Assembly (NCBI GenBank): GCA_026225945.1
Contig: JAMJFZ010001657.1
Span: 1,786,501-1,850,500 of the forward strand
DNA: 64,000 bases
Source: Cricetomys ansorgei
Lineage: Eukaryota; Chordata; Mammalia; Rodentia; Nesomyidae
Direction of reading: 5' to 3'
Of the stretch, positions 31,915 through 44,129 are shown in pieces. A program made the position numbers and the translations under genes. Numbering within the stretch: position 1 is the first letter of the stretch; every line of letters begins with the position of its first letter. A model generated the notes under the pieces. It had not been told where the DNA came from and ran no database searches. It saw only the letters and a program-made list of their open reading frames with translations.

Positions 31915-32115
31915 TGCTGGAGTAAGAATAAGTAATTATTATTTAAAAAAGAGGACTTATCTTTTGACTGTGAACAAGTTTCTAGTCTTAAGAGATTCTC
32001 AGGAAATTGTAAGTTTACAGCTAGGAAAGAAGTAAGGCTAAGCATTTAGGCCTTGAGTGTGGCTTACTGCTATTTTAACACTCTTAAGTGAAATGTCTCT
32101 ATCAAAAGGTAGAGT

Positions 32116-32356
32116 GGGTATAGTGGCTCATACCTGTATCCCAGTACTCAAGATGTTAAGGCAAGAGGATGAGAAGTTCAAAGCCAGCCTCAACTACATA
32201 GTGAATTCCCAGACTAGCCTGGAGTACTTGAGACCTGTTTCCAAAGAAAGATTTAAAGGAGGAAAGGAAGGAAGGAAGGAAGGAAGAAAGGAAGGAAGGA
32301 AGGGATGAGGGAGGGAAAAGGGAAGGAAGGAAGGAAGGAGAGAAGGAAGGAAGGAA
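32116..32356 (+). repeat. B1 SINE with GGAA-array tail
   Basis: B1 (gtgggtatagtggctcatac to gacctgtttccaaagaaag) runs directly into about 95 bp of GGAA units with GGGA variants. Confidence 0.9.
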
Positions 32357-32411
32357 TTATCTCTATGTAGGTTATCTTTACAGAAAATTTTGTTAATTGA
32401 ACTAGAAATCT

Positions 32412-32632
32412 TTTATAAATATTTATTTGTCTTTATTTTCCATGTGCAAGGGTTTTGCCTGAATGTATGTAGGGTACATTGTGTGTATGCCTGGTATCCT
32501 TGGAGAGCAGAAGATCCCCTGTAACTGGAGTTACAGATGGCTATGGGTGATCAAGTGGGTGCTGGGATCTATACCCAGGTCCTCTGGAAGAGCAGCCAAT
32601 GCTCTTAACCATTGAGACATCTCTTCAGTCCC
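32412..32632 (-). repeat. B3-type SINE
   Basis: aaatatttatttgtctttat, ctgtaactggagttacagat, tgggtgctgggatctatacc, catctcttcagtccc. Confidence 0.9.
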
Positions 32633-33321
32633 ATGTGCAGAATTCTTGACAAGAGACTTTAATCAGATTTCAGACTGAGTGAAAGAATGAAGAGCATCTT
32701 CCTCTATCCACACTCCCTTGACTCTCTCTGCCTCTTCCTCCAGATTGGAGGAAGTAGTGACTGGAGAGTAGCCAGGGGACAGGAGCTGGTTGGGAGCACA
32801 GGGTCCTGGAGCCACGGTCACATTCTCTTTCTTTGGTCACTGGCTTAAATGGGTACATTCGTTGTGAGAATTCACTAAACTGAGCTCCCGTGTAGGTCAC
32901 ATTGCCACAGTTTTGCTCAATAGCCATCAAAGTGTGCCCGCCAATCCAAAGCTTTTCTAACATTTATGATGGCTGAGCTCCCAGTTTTCCTGATTTCCAC
33001 AAAAACAGGCAGAAACGATATCTGTCTGTGACCAGTACAAGAACAGGCATTACACTATTCGACATGCTGGCCGTGGTCACCTGCGCCATCTAGGTGGATA
33101 GTAGACTCGGCAACTACCATTGGTTGTTTTTAGCCTAGAATCACTCCCAGTTGGAAGTTAAAAGTCACAGGAATTTGGGTGACACTTATATTTAAAAGCA
33201 GCAAAGGGTGTAGGGTTAACATGAACTCCAAAGAGAATGGCAGCTGAGTGAAGCGAATGTGTTTTGAAATTATGTCCATCAGATGGTGAAGAAAACTGCT
33301 CTTTAAAAATTGCTCAGAAAT
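32633..33321. other. Single-copy stretch
   Basis: No repeat recognised over 690 bp; the minus frame 32963..32670 has no domain. Confidence 0.4.
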
Positions 33322-33515
33322 GGCTGGCTGGAGATACGGTGAGGTGACTGAAAGTACTCACCCTTGTCTGGACGACCTGTCAACGCCCAGCACCCACACA
33401 GTGGCTTCCAGCCATCCATAACTTCAGTTCCAGGGGACCCCACACTCTTCTGGCTTCTGAAGCATTACACAGACATACCTTCGTGCAAAACACCCATAAA
33501 CATAAAATAAAGGGG
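33322..33515 (+). repeat. B3-type SINE
   Basis: tggctggctggagatacggt, cccagcacccacacagtggc, cataacttcagttccagggg, cataaaataaagggg. Confidence 0.8.
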
Positions 33516-35149
33516 AAAAAAATCAATTATCCAATCTATTCAAATACCTGCAAAGCCAGAGAGACCAAATGAAGGCATCCCTAGGTGAGAAACAACAACT
33601 TTCAAATACAGAAAAAATAGACGCCCTGTTCAACCATCTACACCAAAGAAGCATATACAAGTCAACTGAACCAGATGAGTGAAAAAAATCAAATAAAAAT
33701 ATTAACATCCCCATAAGGAACAACTCAATCAAAGACAAAAAACAATTAAATTTTACAGAATAGAATTCACTCAATTATTTAAGAACCACAATTAATTGGC
33801 AGAATTGAAAGTCTTTGCATTTCCACATCAATCTAGAATACATCGTATTTAAAAATAATTCCACAGGTCCAAGCTGAAAAGGCACAATTCACCAGGAAGA
33901 TGATCGTGACCACGTTATATTCTATCAACCCAAACTAGGCCTCTCCTAACCTGATTAGAGCCACACTCGATCACGGCATGACAGACATGAAATGAATCTA
34001 TAGTCTACCCTTGATTTCAAACAAGGGCTTAGGAAAATGGTTCAGAATATAAAATTATGGAAAACATTACCGTACATCAAAGCAAAGCGAGTTTAATTAG
34101 GCTTAGTTTGATAATTGCTGAAAACAAAGAGCCCGCCTCACAGCATGGCTGGGATAAAATCCAGCAGTAAGTCCGGTTGATCCAAATTAAAACCGCCCTA
34201 TCTACCATCCCACATGAATCCTTTATCTGAGAGCTACAGAGAACAAAGAATTTCAATTCCACGCAGAATTACACAGGGCTGGTCTCTTTTCATCGGGGTT
34301 CAGTTCGGCTAAAACCTGCTGATGTATGTTTCGAGGTTCTATTTTTAAAATACAGCACGTAAAGAATTTAAAATAAAAGCCAACCAACTAACAGATACTA
34401 GAAAAAGTTCGTGTTCCTGCTGCACGTACAGATTCATAGAATCCATTTCTGCTTTTCCCCCACAGGAGTCATGCGAAAACAAATGTCACAGTCTTTCAGC
34501 CAAATTCTTGAATTATTGATTCTGTAGAGAAGGGGAACATAGAAACTGGCCTGTTAGGAGAATTACAAAATAGCCCCAAATTTTTAAATAAGTTAGGAAC
34601 ATTGAAAATTAATTGGGGCGAAGTGTTCTCGCTATGCTAATTTTCAAAAGGAAAAACAGGGAGAAAAACAGTTAAAAGAAACGTAGAGGTGGGAACAGGG
34701 TGTGCTGGTCCTGCTTCGGGCCCTGGCCCAGTTCACAGCCTCACTTCCATCACCAGAGTCTCCTCTCCTTTACCTCCATCCCGTCCTCCAGCCACACCCC
34801 ACTGAGCTAGCATTTAAATATACGTGAACATACACATACACATAAAAAGATGTTAACTCAGCTACAAAATTCTACTGAATTGTTAAAACAGATCAGTACT
34901 TATGAAAAAAGCACTTAATACCATTGATAATAAAGATACCAATTGAGACATCCATTAAATGTCATTTTTGGTTACCAAATAGGCACAGTATACAATGGAA
35001 AAAAATAGCTAGTAGTGGCCAGAAAGTTTGGGGAGAAACCCTTCTAGAGATAAGCTCAGGGGAAGCACCAAGTAAAACTAGTCTTTCAAAAACCAGCCTA
35101 ACCATATAAAATTATGAGTAGTTTGATATTGCTTCCCTTTTTAAATTTG
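33516..35149. other. Long repeat-free stretch, conserved-element candidate
   Basis: 1.6 kb without any recognised SINE, LTR or LINE. 33830-34680 has balanced composition and several ATTA/TAAT and ttgat/atcaa motifs. Short minus frames (33774..33523, 34262..34077) have no domain. Confidence 0.5.
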
Positions 35150-35312
35150 TATTATTCTTGTGTGTCTGTATGTCCAATGTGTTGGCTACGGCATACATAC
35201 GGAGGTCAGAGGACAACTTTCAGGAGCCAGTTCTTTCCTTCCACCGAGAGATCCGGGGATTGGACTCAGATCATCAAGCACCGTTGCCCACTAAACTGTC
35301 TTACCAGCCCCA
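35150..35312 (-). repeat. B3A-type SINE
   Basis: cggaggtcagaggacaactt, caggagccagttctttcctt, ccagcccc end. Confidence 0.85.
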
Positions 35313-35455
35313 CATCAACACTATTTCTAAGAATTGTAAAAATAATAATAAAGCTATGAATAAAGATTTATGTAGCAGAGCTATAGTATGCTAGGTTAAA
35401 ATTGCCACTCCTAGCAAAAGCAGTGTAAAAGTCCAGTGTTGAGAAAATGTGAGAT

Positions 35456-35642
35456 GGGTGGTGGTGGCACGCGCCTTTGATCCCAGCACCAGGGAGGCAG
35501 AGGCAGGCAGATCTCTGTGAGTTCGGGGTCAGCCTGATCTACAGAGTGAGTTCCAGGACAATGGGACTATGTACAGAGACTCTGTCTCAAAAGAAAAAGG
35601 AAGGAAGAAAGGAAGGAAGGAAGGGAGGGAGAGAGGGAGAAA
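35456..35642 (+). repeat. B1 SINE with GGAA tail
   Basis: ggtggtggtggcacgcgcct, gaggcagaggcaggcagatc and ctctgtctcaaaagaaaaag lead into about 45 bp of GGAA/GAGG. Confidence 0.93.
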
Positions 35643-35743
35643 ATAAATGTGACAAGCCTGGCTGTAATGGTGGTGGCCACAAGAGCATCCAGAATGGGCT
35701 GAACACAGCAGGGCATCTTGGGGCAAGAAATTCGACAGCCAGG

Positions 35744-35815
35744 GCTAGGAATGTAGCTCAGTGGTAGAACATGTATACAGCACACAGGAGGCTCTAGGTT
35801 CCAAACCCAGCAACA
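35744..35815 (+). repeat. ID SINE
   Basis: gggctaggaatgtagctcag followed by tggtagaacatg and aggttccaaacccagcaa. Confidence 0.85.
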
Positions 35816-36454
35816 ATGGGAGGAGAAGTTTTACAGGTAACTCAGTCTTTGCATATACTGATTGACAGGACTCCAGAGGAAGATCAGGCATTACTAAATC
35901 ACCCGATGGCTAAATCCAAGCACAGAGCACATGAGGAGTAAGCTGCCCTGTTCACAATGCCTGCAAAGTTGCTGATGCTGCATTTAGAAAATATATTGAC
36001 TATTTAATAATATATATGTAATAAAGAATTCACATAGCATAGAAAATATAAAATAAAGTTAAAATCTAGCCTGAACGCCGAACATGAAATAAATCATTAT
36101 TAATATTAAAGTACGCACAGTCCCTGAAGCTCTCTCTGCATATATAGACTAGACAGGGAAATACTTTTATAAAAATAGGCTTATAATAGAACTTCTATTT
36201 TTATTAAAAAGCATTACATTTAATTTTATTTTAATTTAACAGAAGGGATAGAAAAGAGAAACCAAAAGAATTGCTGATGTCTAGATAAATACTTTCTCAC
36301 CACTGGAGATAGCTTTCCATAAAATAGCCCTCCAAGGTTAAGCAAAAAAGAGGTTGGAGCAGTTTAGTTTAAAATCTGTACATGTGTCAACTTCAGACAC
36401 TATTAATACTAAAGATAAGGGAACAAAAACTCTATTAAATTTTTTTTAAATTTA
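35816..36454. other. Single-copy AT-rich stretch
   Basis: No repeat or exon recognised. Confidence 0.35.
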
Positions 36455-36613
36455 TTACTACTGCATGGCAGAGCATGTGTCCCAGAGCATACAAGCAGAG
36501 GCCAGAGGGTAGCTTTGTGTAATCAGCTCTCTCCAACCTTTATGTGGGTTCTGGGGATCAAATTCAGGTCACCAGCTTGTGAGGCAAGCATCTCTACCTG
36601 CTGAGCCATCTCA
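36455..36613 (-). repeat. B3A-type SINE
   Basis: gcagaggccagagggtagct, tttatgtgggttctggggat and ctacctgctgagccatctc. Confidence 0.85.
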
Positions 36614-36639
36614 TAACAGTGAACACGCACACTCGTCTC

Positions 36640-36823
36640 TTTTTCCTTTCTTCCTTTTTTTCTTCCTTTCTTTCCTTTATGGCTTTAAGACGGGGTCTCA
36701 CTACGTAGCCTTGACTGGCCTGGAACTTGCTATATAGATCAGGCTGGCCTCGGACTTACAGAGACCAGTCTGTCTCCCCCTCCCAGGTGCTGGGATTAAA
36801 GGCATGAGCCACGGTGCACGGCC
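36640..36823 (-). repeat. B1 SINE with TTCC-rich tail
   Basis: A CTTT/TTCC tract (36640-36675) is the tail of an antisense B1 (aagacggggtctcactacgt, ggcctggaacttgctatata, gtgctgggattaaaggcatg). Confidence 0.93.
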
Positions 36824-37307
36824 CACTATATTTCTTCTTGCTTTTTTTTTTTATTTTTGTAAGCAATATTGGTCCCCTTGGATTAGAAGTATATGAAATG
36901 ACATTTATATTCAGTTCTCCCATCCTAATTCTCCGAGATGTTTGGTCTTCATTTTATATTCAAGCATGCATATATGACAAAACCTTTCTAAGACACAAGT
37001 TGAAAGCCTGTGTCTTCGGTTTGAGACTACAAGGTGGCGCAACCAAAATCACTGGCATATCACTCCAGCAGCAGCAGATTCGCAATGGCCTGTGGATTTG
37101 CTGCCAATAGGCTTTTATACAACACGCTTATGTAACTTACATAATCACATCATATTCAAAACTGGATACAATCAACATCTCCAAGTGGCAGAAGAATGAC
37201 TGTCAACCTAAAACTACATACCTAGCAAAATGCCTTTCTGGGGTTGGGGTATTTTCAAATCAGTGGTAGTGAGATATGTCATAGCATCCATGCTTTTGTA
37301 AAGAGAC
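36824..37307. other. Single-copy stretch
   Basis: Nothing recognised; the 98-codon plus frame 36814-37110 starts within the SINE edge and has no domain. Confidence 0.35.
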
Positions 37308-37619
37308 TGAGGGTGTGCATAGGTGTGCACATGTGCACATCTGTGTTCATGCATGCGGAGGCCAGAGGTCAGCATTGGGTGTCTTCCTTGATGACTCTCC
37401 CACCTTACTTTTTGAGGCAGGGTCTCTCACTGAACCTGAAGCTTATTGATTCAGCAAAGCTGGTTAGCCAATGGGCCTCCAAGGATCCACCTCCACATCT
37501 CAGCAACAGGGATTACCAATTGCCGTGCCTGGCTTTTATGTGAGCGTTGGGGTCCAAATTCACACCCTTATTCTTGCAATGGCAGGCACTTCATTGACTG
37601 AGCCATCTCCCTAGTCCCA
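37308..37619 (-). repeat. B4/RSINE-type composite SINE
   Basis: gcggaggccagaggtcagca, ggtgtcttccttgatgactc, gaggcagggtctctcactga, ttgactgagccatctcccta. Confidence 0.85.
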
Positions 37620-37770
37620 AAAGAAACTTCTAAAATGTGGATTTGAAGGAGAAGGACACACCCTAGAAGCACGGTCTGCGATGCAGGGGAGAGAGGGGGT
37701 GGCGGGGAATGATAGCACAGAGGTCGGTGTGAGCTGGTACTTTTCTGATGAAAGTGAGAGACTTCCCAAC

Positions 37771-38146
37771 TGTATTAGTTTTCTCACTGCTGTAAAAAAA
37801 CACCTGAGGGAAGCAACTGAAATGAAGGAAGGTTTATTTTGGCTCACAGTCCAGAGGGCACAGTCCAGTGTGGAGTAGGAGGCACAACAGCTGGGTGGGC
37901 TCCATCGGTGGCAGCGGCAGCTTGCAGTGAGGCTTGCTCACATCTTGATGGAGCAGGAAGTGGAGAGCTAGACCAGAGACAGAGCGGGGATAAGGATGTC
38001 GAAGGCCCCCTCCTGGTGGTCCACATCTCCCAGTCAGGCCCCATGCCCCAAAGTTTCCATAATCTTTCAAAGCAGCAGCACCAGCTGGGTACCAAGTGTT
38101 CACACACACAAGCCTTTGGGGGGCATTTCACATGCAAAGCACAGCA
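37771..38146 (-). mobile_element. MaLR solo LTR (MTE/MST-like)
   Basis: Antisense tgtattagttttctcactgc at the left and tttcacatgcaaagcacagca at the right, with ggtttattttggctcacagt. It has a perfect 5-bp duplication CCAAC (37766-37770 and 38147-38151). ORFs on both strands across 37834-38196 are shadows. Confidence 0.85.
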
Positions 38147-38151
38147 CCAAC

Positions 38152-38683
38152 TCATCCTACAAAGGCTGGTGTGGTTTTGACACTTCCATCAGATAAGAGA
38201 AGAGCAGAAAAATGAGGGAGACAGACAGAGAGAGGGAGAGCTCTTGGAGTTTTATGAACGCCTCCTTCCATAAGTGATGGCAACCCCCATCCTGAAGTTA
38301 CCTAGTGACTGTAGGCTCCCAGTCACCTTATCAGCACACAAAAAAAGCATTCTGACATTCTGAGGATTCGTGTATGAAAATTGTAAAAAAAAAAAAAAAA
38401 GTTTGCAGTAGGACAGCACCCACAGCTACATAGCCATGGAAGCTGATACAGGCATGCTACCTACTAACCCTGGCTCTGTGTATACCCTTCAAAGTGTGTA
38501 AATGTGCCCCAATCTGGAGACAAGCTATTTGAGGGGATGTCTTTATCCTTTCTATTTCTGAGGTTAGAGAAATAAAGACAGAAAGAAAAGGAACATTTTG
38601 GGCTGGTTCTTCTGGAAGCGAAGTCTTTCTGGCCCTTTTACATTGTCAAACATGGTTCACTTTTACATAAAAAGATAGGTAAC
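38152..38683. other. Single-copy stretch
   Basis: An A17 run lies at 38384-38400; otherwise nothing recognised. Confidence 0.35.
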
Positions 38684-38698
38684 AAAGAAAGAAAGAAA

Positions 38699-38768
<70 letters not shown>

Positions 38769-38771
38769 AAA
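38684..38771 (+). repeat. (AAAG)n microsatellite
   Basis: About 22 AAAG units with one GGAA variant. It is not joined to a recognisable SINE. The minus frame of Phe-Leu-Ser repeats is an artefact. Confidence 0.97.
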
Positions 38772-39046
38772 AACAGCACAAGGGTAGAATGCCATTCTAT
38801 TGCAATTGGTCCAGTCCGTCATCAAATTGTATGGCTCTGTCTTCCGGGGTGAGAACACATCAGTTTGTAGACCTCCATTGCACCTCACCAGCTTCCAAAA
38901 GCAGCAGCAGCCTAAACAAGCATTACCCTCACAGGTGTAACTGAGCTAGGAGACTGTCAATTCTTGCTCTGCCACCTTTCCAGATGTTAATAGAACATTG
39001 CCTTTCCCTTGCTCTTATACAGCCCACCTTGCTCATGCCTTCTCCC

Positions 39047-39722
39047 TGTTTGTTAGCTACTTTTCTCACTCCTGTGACAAATCACTTGACAAAAGCAACT
39101 TAAGCAAGGGGGCAGGGGTGGTAATTTTGGCTCACAGTTCGAAGGTACAGTCCGTAGTGCTGGAGAGATCTTCAAGGAATCAGGAGTGTGAGGTGGCTGG
39201 TCATGTTGAGTCTATTGTCAAGAAACAGAGCCAGTTGTGGTGGCGCACACTGGTAGGATTTGCCAAAGGAGGTAGAAGCAGGAGAGTTTGAGTCCAGCCT
39301 GGTCTACAGAGTGGGTTCCAGGACAGTCAGAGTTACAACAGAGAAACCTTGTCTTGAAAAACCAAAAAAGGAAAAAAAAAGAGAAGGAAGGAAGGAAGGA
39401 AGGAAGGAAGGAAGGAAGGAAGGGAGGGAGGGAGGGAGGGAGGAAGGAAGGAAGGAAGGAAGGAAGGAAGGGAGGGAGGGAGGAAGGAAGGAAGGAAGGG
39501 AAAGAAACAGAGACAGATGAGTGCTGGCCCTCGGAACTTGTTCTCCCCTTCTCATTCCCTCTCCCTTATTCTCTCTCCCTTCTTATTCCACGAGACTGTG
39601 CCATGGGCGTGTTAGAGTGGGTCTTCTCGCCTCGATTAACCTAATCTAGAAACTCTCTCACATACATGTCCAGAGGTTTGTCTTCTGGGTGATTCTAGAT
39701 CCTGTCAAGTTGACAGTCGACA
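39047..39722 (-). mobile_element. MTE-like MaLR LTR, split by a B1
   Basis: Left part: ctacttttctcactcctgtg, ttttggctcacagttcgaag. Right part after the B1: gggtgattctagatcctgtc/aagttgacagtcgaca. Together they make one antisense LTR of about 400 bp. Confidence 0.8.
39231..39501 (+). repeat. B1 SINE with expanded GGAA/GGGA tail
   Basis: The B1 body (ccagttgtggtggcgcacac to gaaaccttgtcttgaaaaacc) is followed by about 120 bp of GGAA and GGGA units. An exact 11-bp duplication AAGAAACAGAG (39220-39230 and 39502-39512) brackets body and tail, so the whole array belongs to the insertion. Confidence 0.95.
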
Positions 39723-41114
39723 CTAAATGCTATACCCTTCTTCTCTTCATTTGTGCACAGACTTCACATCTTCACATAAGACACTCACTTTGGAAATAAT
39801 AGCACCAATCCATCCATGAGGGAGATCCAGGCTTCTCTATGGGTACAGTTATTTAGAATACAATAGAAATGACATTGGTCTGGGAAAATGGCAGTAGTAG
39901 GTTTTCCTTTGGGACCTCTGACCTCTCCACTCATGAATGGTTGACTTGGTTTACAGTACCAGGCATGAATCCCTTCCTATTGAGTAGGCCTTAGATGCAA
40001 TGAGACGCTTTTATTCTTCCTTGCTGTTCAGATCATTTTCACTGTTAGGATTCTTCATTTGGGGAGGGCTGATACCCATTTCACTCTGCCCTCCTACTTC
40101 TTACTCTCCCAACACTAGAGCTTGGGTACCCAAGAAGCTCCATCAGGGACACTCAGGTGCAGTCCTCTATGATACATTATCAGAAGGGAGACCAGAATAG
40201 AAGGAACATCAAGAAAGGAGATCCTTTCAATCATTTAAGTCCATCTTGAAGCGTGACAATGATGCGGGCGTCCAGGGCTAGAAACCAACAAACATCACCC
40301 GTGGAGCTTCCCCGAGGAGTCTACATAATCCACTTCACAGTGATGCTGAAGGACTATTATTTAGAGTCATCTGTGGATCTGACCTCCCTCTAAGTGCTCC
40401 TCTAGTGTAAGTATCTGGGCTTACAAGATCTTCATCAGTTAGTGTTTGTTGAGTACCTACTATGTGCCTGCTGCTGTGCCTGGAGCTGTGGGAGACTAAT
40501 GTTAAAGTATTCAACATCTTCAACCTGTCAGAGCCTACCAGTTGGACAATAAGAGGTGTGCCCCGAGACTGTGGTAGAACGGCTCAAAGCAAGAGATAAG
40601 TGCTCTTCCCTGCGCTCACACTGGGTCTGAAGGTTGGATCAGCCTGATTAAACCCACTGGGCAGAGCCCCTGAGAGGTCATTTTGAGCAACTCTTCACAC
40701 CAACACCTTTCTCATAAAACCCCTGTTTGTGGAGCAGCCACCGCCAGCAGTTAACTGTTAACTGCAACTGACACTATAAAAATGGGAAATTATTGAGCTT
40801 TTTGTTGTAAAAGGTTTTTGAACCACCTATTAGCCTAGCCAATTTTCCTGCTGAAGCATGTAAAACTGTCATTTTGAGTCACACTGAATCAGACACAGGC
40901 TCACTGAAGCTACTTAGGTGCAAGAGGGCAAAAGTGAGGATTTTTTTTTATATCCAGCAGGAGGTAGGAACACCCAATCCCACTACCATCCTAGGTCCCC
41001 TAAAACTCAATGTGTACCTGTCACTTACGAATAAGAGTCAATATTTGTAAACACAAGTTTCAGATTGAACAGACATCCACTGGGAAAGAAATATGGAAAC
41101 CATCTTGGGTTCAA
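39723..41114. other. Repeat-poor stretch
   Basis: About 1.4 kb, with only a MIR-like segment at 40440-40500 (gtttgttgagtacctactat/gtgcc). No exon recognised. Confidence 0.4.
40440..40500 (+). repeat. MIR fragment
   Basis: ttgagtacctactatgtgcc is the MIR 3' core. Confidence 0.6.
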
Positions 41115-41260
41115 AACGCATCCCTGCCACTGTTAGCTCTGTGACCTTATACCATGAACCTCTCATCTGCAAAATGGATGATAGAAAGTCTGCCTAGAAG
41201 GTTGATAGAGGGTCAGTGTATTGATCTAAGGAAAGCTCCCAGTGCTGAGCAGCGGGTCAG
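41115..41260 (+). repeat. MIR SINE
   Basis: gccactgttagctctgtgac/ctta, then acctctcatctgcaaaatgg/atgatag follow MIR order. Confidence 0.75.
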
Positions 41261-41461
41261 TAGCTGTGAGTGTCCCTCCCTTCCGTATCCGGGGATTTTG
41301 GTTCTTCTGCAGCCTAACCGCAAGCCACACACTTTAATACTCTAGGATGTCATTCATTTGGTATTTACAGAAGCTCTGATGAGTACACAGTGGTGCTGAA
41401 ATTTAGAAGGTGGAGAGAATATTGAGATCAATGAGGGCTTAATGAAACACGCACAAATACT

Positions 41462-41960
41462 AGAGTCGCGGATCTCATCGTGGAAGTGGGGGCAGAAAAC
41501 TGTAAGAGCCAGAGGTAGAGGGTGCCTACATCATTATACACATGGACTCACAGAGGCTATGGCTGCGTACACAAGACCTGCATAATGTCGAGCCAGAAAA
41601 ACCCCAGCGCTGACCAGGAGAGGGGCACATGAAGCCCCGCCCCTAGGGAGGAGCTATTGGCAACCGATGGCTGCTAGAAGAGGGAGAATCTGTTTTCTTC
41701 AGAAAACAGAAATGTCAGAAAATCTATTTCTTCAGGCTGATAGGCTACCCTCAGCGTGCTCCAGCAAAGACTCCTATACCCAACCACATGCAGGCAGCTC
41801 TAAGTAGACTCAGTGGGCTGTGAGAGAGCTAGCAGGAGAGAGGGGTGTGAAGGAGGGCAAAGTGGTGGGTGAGGTAGGGAAGGAATTGCAGGGGAGAAGA
41901 GGGTGGTTTGGGTCAAGACACATTATATGCATGTATGAAATTGTCAAGCAATAGAAACAG
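41462..41960 (+). mobile_element. Lx-type LINE-1 3' UTR, 5'-truncated
   Basis: aagtgggggcagaaaactgt/aagagccagagg, caagacctgcataatgtcga, ggagctattggcaaccgatg and acattatatgcatgtatgaa/attgtcaagcaata are diagnostic. No coding part remains. Confidence 0.85.
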
Positions 41961-43099
41961 AAAAGTAGAGGCAAGCCTTAGCAAGTGTTCAAGCTTTGGG
42001 TGATCTGCAGGAAAAGGGTAGGACCAAGTGGGGATGCCTCGGCCAGCAAAGCTGAGGGCCTAGAGGAGAAGCAGCAGCATGCGACTAAAGACTGCAACTT
42101 GATTCTGGGACAAAGCAAGCAAGGGGACTGGTTGTAAAGACCTGTGCACCAAGCACCTGTGTGCATACCTGTAGGCCAAAGTGTGGCATTCAGTCCTCCC
42201 AGAAAGCCTGTTAAGTAAGTGAATTATTCTATCCCATGATTATTTATTAACCACCATGTTTCTTGCAAGGACTCAGAAGCTGGTGGCAGAAGTAGAATAC
42301 GCAACCACAGCCTATGCAGAACACCAAGCTTATATTTTTCCAGCTACACATTGCTACCTCCACAGATGGAATATTAAATAGATAGCGTGAGAGTATGCAG
42401 TATTCAGGGAACCAGTAGGTTAGTCATATTACAATCAGACAGAGAGTTGTAAAATTTGGGACACTCATATTGGTGAAAGCAAGCAGCTTTACTCAGGCCA
42501 CCAAGCTCAGTTATGACATCCCTGGAAACATTTCACAGATACACAGAAATACTGATTAGCCAGATACCTAGGCATCTCACAGCCCAGGCAGGTTGACAGA
42601 GAAAATAAAGCGTCACAGGGTAGATGGCAGAGGACCATACAGCTGGATAGATGTGTTTCTAATCATCTATAAACAGGACAAAGCCGTCAGAATGTCTAGA
42701 TAAATAATAGTCGGTTACTCTATTGTCCTTTATATTAAATTCTAAATACATAGCTAACCATGTAAAGAGACATCATTTATCAATAATTTTAAATAACAAT
42801 AAAATACAATTTTTGATAGTTCAGATTAAAGGGGATGCACCTGCTGGATGTAACACCCAGTCCTTCACTGGGTCCTGTGCATGCGGAAAAAACAAAGAAA
42901 TGTCTTATAAAGAATGTCATGTTTTGATTGATAAAATTGAAGAAAGGATGCTAGCACAGCATATTAGCTGAAACTATTCTTTCCCTGTTAAATTAGCTAA
43001 ATTTGATGGACTGTACTATGCTAAAGAAAAAGAATATTTCTTACTCCTAGGAAATACAAACTGGAATATGAAAGAATAAGGTCTGAACTGTTTGCCATC
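41961..43099. other. Repeat-poor stretch with a MIR-like remnant
   Basis: 42195-42330 recalls an eroded MIR. The 82-codon plus frame 42723-42971 is AT-rich with no domain. Confidence 0.4.
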
Positions 43100-43800
43100 A
43101 TGGCCAGACAGATAGACACATATATACACATAGAGAGAGGATAGAGATGATGTATAGATAGGTGGGTAGATAGATACAGATGTATGGTAGATGTATAGAT
43201 AATATAAACAGATAAGTAGATAGATGACAGATGCAAATATACATAGATTATAGACAGATATATACATACACAGATGACATACATACACACATACATAGAT
43301 AGATGATATACATACATACACACATACATACACAGATGATATACATACATACACACATACATAGATGATATACATACATACACACATACATACACAGATG
43401 ATATACATACATACACACATACATACACAGATGATATACATACATGCACACATACATAGATAGATGATATACATACATACACACATACATAGATGATATA
43501 CATACATACACACATACATACACAGATGATATACATACATACACACATACATAGATAGATGATATACATACATACACACATACATACACAGATGATATAC
43601 ATACATACACACATACATACACAGATGATATACATACATACACACATACATACACAGATGATATACATACATGCACACATACACAGATGATATACATACA
43701 TACATATACATGATATACATACATACACACATACATAGCTAGATGATAGAGAAATAGATGAGAGATGAATGTATAGCTAGATGATAGATAATGAGGTAAC
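43100..43800 (+). repeat. Compound GATA/CATA array with 33-bp higher-order unit
   Basis: GATA-type repeats (43100-43255 and 43736-43795) flank about 14 tandem copies of a 33-bp unit (acagatgatatacatacata plus cacacatacatac), some shortened to 29 bp. Since 33 is divisible by three, all frames stay open, giving artefact minus frames of 184-238 residues made of an 11-residue Met-Tyr-Val-Cys-His unit. Confidence 0.95.
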
Positions 43801-44129
43801 ATTAACTAAAGGTTAAAATAGATTAAATTTTGTCAGGTTTTCTTCATACTGTTCCTCAAACTCTACACGTCTTCAGTTGTTCCTCAATAAAATTTCAAAA
43901 AGGAATGACACTTTGTGGTCCCTTTCATTTTTAATAGTTGAGGATTAAAGCCTTGGTCAAATACTTGAGATCTGAAGATCAATCGTTTTTGGGGTTTTTT
44001 TTTTTTTGTTGTTGTTGTTTTTTTAAATAAAAGTCTAACCGAACACTTTTTCCTTTAAAAAATAAAATACATCCGAGATCCAGGAAGAAAGCAGGAAATG
44101 TGGTGAGTATCTGATGCCATCTGTGTTCT
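43801..44129. other. Single-copy stretch
   Basis: T/GTT-rich run at 43997-44023; otherwise nothing recognised. Confidence 0.35.

Noticed and set aside
37834..38196. Overlapping frames of 91-113 codons on both strands
   Set aside because: They lie in a MaLR LTR bounded by a target duplication.
43278..43736. CRISPR-like regular repeat spacing
   Set aside because: The units are contiguous with no unique spacers, and the host is a mammal.
43016..43802. 184- to 238-residue repeat proteins on the minus strand
   Set aside because: The 33-bp tandem unit keeps all frames open; composition is pure low complexity.
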